Shown here in pieces: positions 59,050 through 64,000 of a stretch of 64,000 bases of DNA. Origin of the DNA: an uncultured Eubacteriales bacterium (lineage in GTDB: Bacteria; Bacillota; Clostridia; Oscillospirales; CAG-272); NCBI GenBank assembly GCA_934402395.1, contig CAKRTQ010000004.1, positions 86,342 to 150,341 of the forward strand, in the 5' to 3' direction. The stretch's first letter is position 1, and each line of letters starts with the position of its first letter. The position numbers and the translations under genes are program-made. Under the pieces are notes generated by a model, which saw only the letters and a list, made by a program, of their open reading frames with translations, was not told the origin of the DNA and ran no database searches.

Positions 59050-59280
59050 CATCTTGCAAGCCACATCAGAACGTATTCGATGAATACAGATTGGCGAGTC
59101 GTCAATCATTAATGAACTGGCTTTCAAGCCTGCATAGAATTTCAATTTTCGCAGAGCAAAACTTGAAATTCTATGATTTCCGCAGCAAGCTGCTCCATCG
59201 CAACACAGCGAAAGGGAGAAATCCCATTCACTGTGTTGCGAAGAAATTTTTAGTGATGTGGCTCGCAAGGTGTTATATTT
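59042..59280 (+). ncRNA. Retron msr-msd non-coding RNA
   Basis: Arms a1 (59042-59068) and a2 (59254-59280) form a 27-nt inverted repeat with 25 Watson-Crick pairs, one G-U and one mismatch, the defining retron stem. The first G after a1 (59069) is the best candidate branching guanosine. Inside, msr-type hairpins occur at 59073-59087, 59089-59107 and 59119-59130. Then a long msd hairpin, 59133-59175 (13 bp plus 4 after a bulge), a small palindrome 59182-59193, and a 10-bp stem 59199-59208/59231-59240 topped by GGGA-GAAA-TCCC, a GNRA tetraloop. The exact msr/msd border (near 59131) is inferred. Confidence 0.88.
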
Positions 59281-59302
59281 AATGAATTAAGGAGGTGAGA
59301 TA

Positions 59303-60331
59303 ATGAAATGGGAAACACTGAAAAGAAACATTCGAGAAGAATGCAAAAAACAGCACAAAACGCAAGAATTTACAAATAAGTATGTTGAGTACTCTAAAAA
59401 TTTATTTGATCAAGGTCTTCCCATTATTTCCTCCCCCGAACATTTTTCCTTACTTGTAGGCATAGATCATAGTTACATTTGTAATATGGCGTATGCTACA
59501 AGTCGATTTTATAGGCATTTCACTATTCCGAAAAAAAGCGGAAAAACTCGAGATATATATGAGCCTTTACCAGACCTAAAGTATGTACAAACATGGATAT
59601 TGGAAAATATACTTGAAAAATGTCCGGTTAGTCCATACGCAAAAGCATATGTTAAAGGAAGGACCCTTAAACACAATGTGAAATTTCACAAAGCACAAAA
59701 AACTGTTGTAACGATGGATATAAAAGACTTTTTCCCTTCGATAACAATTGTGGATGTAACAAAAATATTTGAAAATCTTGGTTATTTTCAAAATGTTTCT
59801 TGTTTTTTGGCGCATCTGTGTTGCTTGAAATTTTCTCTTCCACAAGGTGCGCCAACGAGTCCATGTCTCTCAAATTTGCGTTTTTTGGATATAGATGCCC
59901 AAATAAGCGCATACACAACAGTTAAAAAAATCCGGTATACTCGCTATGCGGACGATTTGACTTTTTCTGGCGACTTCAACGAACACCATTTAATACAAAC
60001 AATCAGTGGCATCATACATGATAATGGTTTTTGTATCAATCCCAGTAAAACTAGAGTCGCTCGGCAAAATGCTCGTCAAGAAGTTACTGGAATAGTTGTC
60101 AACTCAAAAATTCAAGTTTCCAAACCGAAACGAAAAGAAATCCGACAGCAAATGTATTATATTCAAAAGTTTGGGTTGGAATCTCATTTAGAGCATATAC
60201 ATGAAACACGATCCAACTATATAAACCACTTGATTGGACAAGTAAACTTTGCTTTGTTTGTCAATCCAAAGGATGTTGAAATGCAATCATATTTCAATGT
60301 TTTAAAAACCATATTAAAAAACAACTCGTGA
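59303..60331 (+). CDS. Retron reverse transcriptase
   Basis: A 342-residue group-II-intron-like retron RT that makes msDNA from the ncRNA upstream. Motifs in order: FTIPKKSGKTRDIYEP (about 73-88), the retron X-like region with NVKFH (125-129, usual form NAxxH), VVTMDIKDFFPSI (135-147, first catalytic Asp at 139), SLPQGAPTSP (178-187), RYADDLTFSGD (214-224, YADD at 215-218) and the retron-specific VTGIVVN (261-267). AAGGAGGTGA gives a near-perfect ribosome-binding site. 22 bases separate it from a2. Intact and AT-rich (17 G/C of 60 in 59341-59400). Confidence 0.95.
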   Translation: MKWETLKRNIREECKKQHKTQEFTNKYVEYSKNLFDQGLPIISSPEHFSLLVGIDHSYICNMAYATSRFYRHFTIPKKSGKTRDIYEPLPDLKYVQTWILENILEKCPVSPYAKAYVKGRTLKHNVKFHKAQKTVVTMDIKDFFPSITIVDVTKIFENLGYFQNVSCFLAHLCCLKFSLPQGAPTSPCLSNLRFLDIDAQISAYTTVKKIRYTRYADDLTFSGDFNEHHLIQTISGIIHDNGFCINPSKTRVARQNARQEVTGIVVNSKIQVSKPKRKEIRQQMYYIQKFGLESHLEHIHETRSNYINHLIGQVNFALFVNPKDVEMQSYFNVLKTILKNNS

Positions 60332-60344
60332 TTCGAGCAAGAAT

Positions 60345-60377
60345 CGCAGCCACACCGATATGCTGAGGCTGCGTTTT
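60345..60377 (+). terminator. Likely terminator of the retron operon
   Basis: CGCAGCC (60345-60351) pairs with GGCTGCG (60367-60373), 15-base loop, then TTTT. Fourteen bases after the RT stop. Confidence 0.6.
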
Positions 60378-60547
60378 GGTACTGTCAATAGTTTTTCGCA
60401 AGATCAACTCTGCCAAAATGAAATTCTGCGCTAGAATGCCCGGCGAGGGACCACCAAGCTCCCACTTGGTAGCCTTACTGGCATATTCCAATGGCGCTGT
60501 CAAGGATGCCGCGATACTTTCTGTGGCTCCGATGCCGCACGGTCATT
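60378..60547. other. Non-coding stretch between retron and mobile element genes
   Basis: No credible gene. GC content rises here relative to the RT gene. It contains the only place a left end (attachment site) of the serine-recombinase element could lie, but no tRNA-derived direct repeat is seen. A 69-codon open frame on the reverse strand (60294-60503) has no ribosome-binding site. Confidence 0.4.
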
Positions 60548-61042
60548 TCACAAAGTGTACCTTGTCTTCGCGTACCATTCGACCACGACCTCTTTCGGGA
60601 TATGATACCTCCCACCGAATCTGACGGCAAAGAGTTCTCCCGTTTGCAGCCAACGCAGAATCCTTTTCTCGCAGATTCCCGTCAGGCTGACCACCTGTGC
60701 GACGCTGAGATCATCCGGCAGGACTGCCCATTCTTCTTCCAAACACAGCATATAATCATCTGTTTCTTCCTCCCGCAGTTCTCTCTGCGGGAGGTTTTCA
60801 CATTTTCTATGGCTCTTGATCGGGTGTGCGTTGAACTGTCCGGTCGGAAGTTCGCGTTGCCGCTCCGCGTCGGGACGGGCGAGGTAAATGCGCACATCCT
60901 CCATCCGGATGAGATAGGTGTGCGTTTTTGTACCGCGGTTCTGACATGGAATGATGCCCTCATCCAACATCCACTTTGCTTTGCGCTTGGAGATATGGAG
61001 CAGTTTATAAAGTTGTTCCTTGGTGATGATCTCGGGATCCAT
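60548..61042 (-). CDS. Helix-turn-helix (excisionase-like) protein
   Basis: A 164-residue protein with two short DNA-binding modules: an N-terminal one (ITKEQLYKLLHISKRKAKWMLDEG, about 5-28, with IRMEDVRIYL after it) and a C-terminal one (VAQVVSLTGICEKRILRWLQTG, then FGGRYHIPKEVVVEWY). The second has the MerR-like excisionase pattern (HIPKE). ATG 61042 on the reverse strand lies after GGAGGAAAAGGAAA and is preferred over an in-frame start 29 residues upstream. It is encoded after the recombinase and may direct excision. Confidence 0.7.
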   Translation of the reverse strand: MDPEIITKEQLYKLLHISKRKAKWMLDEGIIPCQNRGTKTHTYLIRMEDVRIYLARPDAERQRELPTGQFNAHPIKSHRKCENLPQRELREEETDDYMLCLEEEWAVLPDDLSVAQVVSLTGICEKRILRWLQTGELFAVRFGGRYHIPKEVVVEWYAKTRYTL

Positions 61043-61160
61043 TTTCCTTTTCCTCCGTTTTGTTCTTTCCGAGTAACGATGCCATGGTTTCTCCAAGTTC
61101 AACTTTGGCGGAGTCATCAAGGTGCCCATAGGTGTCCATTGTAGTGAACATCAAATATCG

Positions 61161-62843
61161 TCACACTTTTTCATTTCCATTTGCTCCCCATGCGGCGATT
61201 TGCTCTGCGGAGGATCTCTTATCGATCAGCTTGTAGTAAATGTGTATTTCCCTCGGCGCCTTGCTGTACTTACCGGGGCATTCGTCGACGGTGATGAATT
61301 CAATCAGCTCCAGGCACATCTCGCGGGTCAGCTCCGGAACCTCCAGGTAGGCTTTCAGACGGCGGATGAATTCGTCGGCGTTTGCCGCATCATCACGGAC
61401 GGTCTGCGCCTTCTGCTCCAGCGCGGTGACTGTTTCAGCGAGAGATTTCTTTTCAGCTTGGTATTTTTCCAGCAGGTGGATACAGACTTCTTCGGGAATC
61501 TTGCCCAGCACCTTGTCCTCGTAAACCGAGCCGATCAGCTTGTCCAGCTCGGCGAGCCTGCGCGCGGATTGCGTCAGCTTCCTTTTGTCGGCATTGGCTT
61601 CGGCGGTGTTCTGCTGTTCGTTACGGCTGAGGAATTCCTCTCTTGCACGCTTTTCATCGGCAAGTACAAGGCTCATCTTGGAGCGAATGTCTGCAAGAAC
61701 AAGTTGGTTCAAAATCTTGATCTGAATATAGTGGCTTGTACAAGCTCTCTCCCCGAATTTGGAATACGCACCGCAGGTGAAGTTCTCACGGTGATAGGTA
61801 CGAGGGTCTGTTCTCTTGTGTCGGGTGTTATTCCACTTGATATACATCTTGTTCCCGCAATCGGCGCAAAAGACGAGTCCGGACAGCGGATTGACATATC
61901 CCGTTTTGTTCTTTTTGCCCTGGCTGACCGACGCTTCCATCTCACGGCACCTGTCCCACAATTCCTGTGTCACAATGGCTTCATGCGTATTGTAAACCCA
62001 TACCATATCCTCGGGATCACGCTTGATCTGCTTTTTGTTCTTGTAGGATACATTTGTCGTTTTCAGCTGAACCATATGCCCGAGGTAAATTGGGTTAGTC
62101 AAAACCTGCTTCACTGTGGAACTTGACCATAAATGGTGAGACTTGCGTGTGTTCGGAATACCGAGCTTTTGCTCCTTATAGTCTCCCGGCGGAAGGATGC
62201 CCTCATTGTTGTAGGTCTGTGCAATATGGTTGGGGCTGATTCCCGACGCCCGCATTTCAAACATTCTCCGCACATAAGCCGCTGCTTCGCTGTCAACGAT
62301 GGGAATCCGTTTATCATCGTCGCCCTTGATATAGCCGTAAGGTGCTTGATTGCTACGGTAGATACCTTCCCTGGCATTGGCTTCAATGACCGCGCGGATC
62401 TTCTTTGATGTGTTGGCGGCATGCCATTCGTTGAAGACATTCATGATTGGCGTCATATCCATGCCTATGTTTTCGGTTACAGCCGAATCCACATTGTCGC
62501 CGACGGCAATGAACCGGATATTGTAGGTCGGGAACAGATAATCCGTGTATTGCCCCACCTCAATATAGTTTCTGCCAAAGCGGCTGAGGTCCTTGACAAT
62601 AATAACGTTGATCTTGCCGTTCTTGGCATCCTCCAGCAGTCTCTGTACACCGGGGCGGTTGAAGTTGGTTCCACTCCAGCCGTCGTCGATATACTCGTCT
62701 ATGATCTCAAATCCGTTCTCACGGGCGTATTTTTCGAGGATCTTTTTCTGATTCTCGATGGACAGGGATTCTCCCGCCCGTTCGTCCTCCTGGGACAGTC
62801 TGTAATAAAGACCTGCTTTTTTGTTTTGTATTTGCTTTGACAT
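61161..62843 (-). CDS. Large serine recombinase
   Basis: A 560-residue site-specific recombinase. The N-terminal catalytic domain begins AGLYYRLSQEDERAGES with the nucleophile Ser in YRLS; LSRFGRN (about 83-95 region) carries the conserved arginines. A recombinase domain follows (APYGYIKGDDD, SSSTVKQVLTNPIYLGH), then the zinc-ribbon CADCG...C...C (about 315-365), a coiled coil (about 400-460) and a DUF4368-like tail. AAAGGAG precedes the reverse-strand ATG at 62843. TnpX/TndX-type recombinases integrate large elements; the attachment site is not visible. Confidence 0.94.
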   Translation of the reverse strand: MSKQIQNKKAGLYYRLSQEDERAGESLSIENQKKILEKYARENGFEIIDEYIDDGWSGTNFNRPGVQRLLEDAKNGKINVIIVKDLSRFGRNYIEVGQYTDYLFPTYNIRFIAVGDNVDSAVTENIGMDMTPIMNVFNEWHAANTSKKIRAVIEANAREGIYRSNQAPYGYIKGDDDKRIPIVDSEAAAYVRRMFEMRASGISPNHIAQTYNNEGILPPGDYKEQKLGIPNTRKSHHLWSSSTVKQVLTNPIYLGHMVQLKTTNVSYKNKKQIKRDPEDMVWVYNTHEAIVTQELWDRCREMEASVSQGKKNKTGYVNPLSGLVFCADCGNKMYIKWNNTRHKRTDPRTYHRENFTCGAYSKFGERACTSHYIQIKILNQLVLADIRSKMSLVLADEKRAREEFLSRNEQQNTAEANADKRKLTQSARRLAELDKLIGSVYEDKVLGKIPEEVCIHLLEKYQAEKKSLAETVTALEQKAQTVRDDAANADEFIRRLKAYLEVPELTREMCLELIEFITVDECPGKYSKAPREIHIYYKLIDKRSSAEQIAAWGANGNEKV

Positions 62844-62895
62844 CAAAATTACTCCTTTCCGTTACGTCAAAGCAGCCTGATCTGTATGTGCTTCT

Positions 62896-62924
62896 ATGAT
62901 ACCACAAAGCACATGACAAATCAA
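62896..62924 (-). promoter_or_regulatory. Promoter of the recombinase gene
   Basis: On the reverse strand TTGATT (plus 62919-62924), 17 bases, TATCAT (plus 62896-62901), about 50 bases upstream of the recombinase start. GTTAACTGTTAAC, a repeated half-site, lies at 62935-62947 just upstream. Confidence 0.65.
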
Positions 62925-62956
62925 GCTGCAACCTGTTAACTGTTAACCCGACTGTT

Positions 62957-63184
62957 TTATGCCGGGATTTTTTCTTCTTTTTTGACCGGATCGCTCATAT
63001 CAGCCAGTGCCTGCTTTTCGGCGATTTCGCGAATCACACGGTCTACATCCTTTTTCCCTGTGTAATGGCTGACGACGGTATAGTTAACACCCTCGATCAC
63101 GATTATCTGACTTCCGGTCGGCATAGTGCCAAACCGTTCCTTCATATCGCGCATCGTTTCTTTCCGCTTACCGATAAACCTCAC
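62957..63184 (-). CDS. TnpW-like small transposon protein
   Basis: A 75-residue protein, or 65 residues if the ATG at 63154 is used. The core GSQIIVIEGVNYTVVSHYTGKK, followed by DVDRVIREIAEKQAL, resembles the TnpW family of small proteins encoded next to TnpX-type recombinases in clostridial transposons. Short beta hairpin then helix. Its role is unknown, probably in DNA processing or regulation. It is immediately upstream (reverse strand) of the recombinase. Confidence is limited by length. Confidence 0.5.
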   Translation of the reverse strand: MRFIGKRKETMRDMKERFGTMPTGSQIIVIEGVNYTVVSHYTGKKDVDRVIREIAEKQALADMSDPVKKEEKIPA

Positions 63185-63217
63185 TCCCTTTCATAAAAAT
63201 GTGTTGCATTGGTTGTT

Positions 63218-64000
63218 TTATAAACTCTGCTCATACTCATATTTCTTCCTTTCTCTGTGTTCCGTCATAGTGGTGCAATCTTCCACCGCCGGTCTTTCAT
63301 CGAACATGGCAGAGAGATCACCGATCAGGTCTGCGATGCCTGTCGTAATGGAGATCACCGTGCTTTGGCTCATGTTCTGCAATGCCCGATAGGCATTTTC
63401 ATTGCCCTTGTGTGCCGCCGTGTTCAGATGCTCCACGGCTTTCTGCCAATCAAAGCAGTCCGATTCAAAGAGATAGATCTTGGCGAGCCTGTACTCCGCA
63501 TGAATGTCGCCCATCTGCGCCGCCTGCTCCAAAAGTGCGATCGCTTTCGGAATGTCCTTTTTCAGGCACTTGCCGTCGGCGTAATACTTGCCGAGCGTAT
63601 AGGCGGCGTGAGCGTTCCCATGGCGTATTGCATCGTACAGAAGATCGACGCCCGCCTTGCGGTCAAGGTGCAGAAAATCTCCGAGGATATACAGTTGACC
63701 GAGAAGCATCTCTGCGTTAGGATTCTTCTGCTTTGCAGATAAGGTCAGCCAATACGCGGCGTTCTCGGGAATACGACGGTAATAGTCGCCCTCATAGATC
63801 ATCTTGCCGAGCCGATACTGCGCCACATGGTAGCCCTGCTTTGCGGAGGATTCAAGGTAATACGCGCCGTCGTACTCATCGTAGTACGGACTGTCCTCAT
63901 CAAACAAAATGCGGGAGAGACGGTACCCGGCATATAGGTTGCCAAGCTCCGCCTGCTCCCGCAGATCATTGTATTTTCTCTGTGTCAGATCTTCCGTTTC
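63218..64000 (-). CDS. Sel1-repeat protein (possible relaxase C-terminus), partial
   Basis: The frame is open to the window edge, so the N-terminus is missing; about 260 residues are visible. They carry five or six Sel1-like repeats, such as AELGNLYAGYRLSRIL, QGYHVAQYRLGKMIYEG, HGNAHAAYTLGKYYADG and MGDIHAEYRLAKIYLFE. A non-repeat tail follows (FDERPAVEDCTTMTEHRERK). MobP-type relaxases of clostridial elements often end in Sel1 repeats, so this is probably the end of the element's relaxase, but the catalytic domain is not in view. Without it, any Sel1 protein is possible. Confidence 0.65.
   Translation of the reverse strand, partial: ETEDLTQRKYNDLREQAELGNLYAGYRLSRILFDEDSPYYDEYDGAYYLESSAKQGYHVAQYRLGKMIYEGDYYRRIPENAAYWLTLSAKQKNPNAEMLLGQLYILGDFLHLDRKAGVDLLYDAIRHGNAHAAYTLGKYYADGKCLKKDIPKAIALLEQAAQMGDIHAEYRLAKIYLFESDCFDWQKAVEHLNTAAHKGNENAYRALQNMSQSTVISITTGIADLIGDLSAMFDERPAVEDCTTMTEHRERKKYEYEQSL

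Larger units (their letters stand above)
60548..64000 (-). mobile_element. End of an integrative/mobilisable element (partial)
   Basis: All four genes are reverse strand: HTH protein, large serine recombinase, TnpW-like protein and a Sel1-repeat protein running off the window. This is the composition of clostridial conjugative/mobilisable transposons with TnpX/TndX-type recombinases. The far end and the attachment sites are not visible. Confidence 0.7.

Noticed and set aside
59091..59282. Open frame inside the retron RNA
   Set aside because: No ribosome-binding site; fully explained by the folded msr-msd structure.
59303..60331. Group II intron or diversity-generating-retroelement RT
   Set aside because: The protein lacks maturase and endonuclease domains, has the retron VTG motif, no template/variable repeat pair is seen, and an inverted-repeat-bounded RNA lies directly upstream.
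60294..60503. 69-codon reverse frame between RT and HTH genes
   Set aside because: Overlaps the RT end, has no ribosome-binding site and no recognised family. Kept only as non-coding sequence.
60332..64000. Attachment-site repeat of the tRNA-Ser 3' end
   Set aside because: I looked for the T-arm/acceptor sequence downstream and found no copy in the window.

Overview
The window looks like chromosomal DNA from an endospore-lineage member of the Firmicutes, most likely class Clostridia (Oscillospirales or a relative). The evidence is a full-length SpoIVA, Firmicutes-style gene order (infC-rpmI-rplT; plsX-rnc, radical SAM, smc-ftsY; yhbY-nadD-yqeK-rsfS-leuS), purine-rich ribosome-binding sites and consensus vegetative promoters with 17-base spacers. 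The core is GC-rich: 38 of 60 bases are G/C in 20281-20340. No rRNA, CRISPR array or insertion sequence was seen.

Layout. 1-4614: the end of a GH13 glycosidase, a small unknown gene and a proline operon (proB, proA, proC) with a GNAT acetyltransferase. 4657-9723: upp, an RluA-type pseudouridine synthase, an apolipoprotein N-acyltransferase and spoIVA behind a sigma-E-like promoter. 9789-12741: hpf, a 936-base structured non-coding stretch and the infC-rpmI-rplT operon, with infC starting on AUA. 12782-32140: a dense run of information-processing genes (SPOUT methyltransferase, dprA, topA, trmFO, plsX, rnc, MBL hydrolase, radical SAM, smc, ftsY, rdgB, yhbY, nadD, yqeK, rsfS, leuS). 32243-38786: MATE transporter, rpsT, a DUF3343/class-V aminotransferase pair, enolase, HAD phosphatase and a sugar isomerase-like protein. 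38987-41656: an MBOAT protein and an AlgX/DHHW-like partner that both seem to have lost catalytic residues. 41682-45852: a MarR-controlled heterodimeric ABC exporter. 45982-54139: mostly reverse-strand metabolic genes, including gpsA, metallophosphoesterase, GDPD, cysE, an orphan PTS IIC and a ribulokinase-like kinase, with a SecB-like protein on the plus strand. 54433-57426: two paralogous solute-binding lipoproteins with no permease.

From 57491 the character changes. A tRNA promoter is followed by a broken 5' half of tRNA-Ser, a 21-bp tandem repeat and then an intact tRNA-Ser(UGA). Directly downstream lies an AT-rich module: 17 of 60 bases are G/C in 59341-59400. This is a complete retron: a phosphoribosyltransferase-like effector, a small winged-helix-like protein, a structured msr-msd RNA bounded by a 27-nt a1/a2 inverted repeat, and a retron-type reverse transcriptase with YADD and VTG motifs. 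The gene content matches the PRTase plus winged-helix retron class (type III in the 2020 classification, as I recall it). It is the most interesting system in the window and presumably an anti-phage defence.

From about 60548 to the window end lies one end of an integrative/mobilisable element on the reverse strand. It carries a helix-turn-helix protein, a large serine recombinase, a TnpW-like small protein and the C-terminal part of a Sel1-repeat protein, possibly a relaxase. The retron therefore sits between a tRNA gene and an integrating element, a typical defence-island position.
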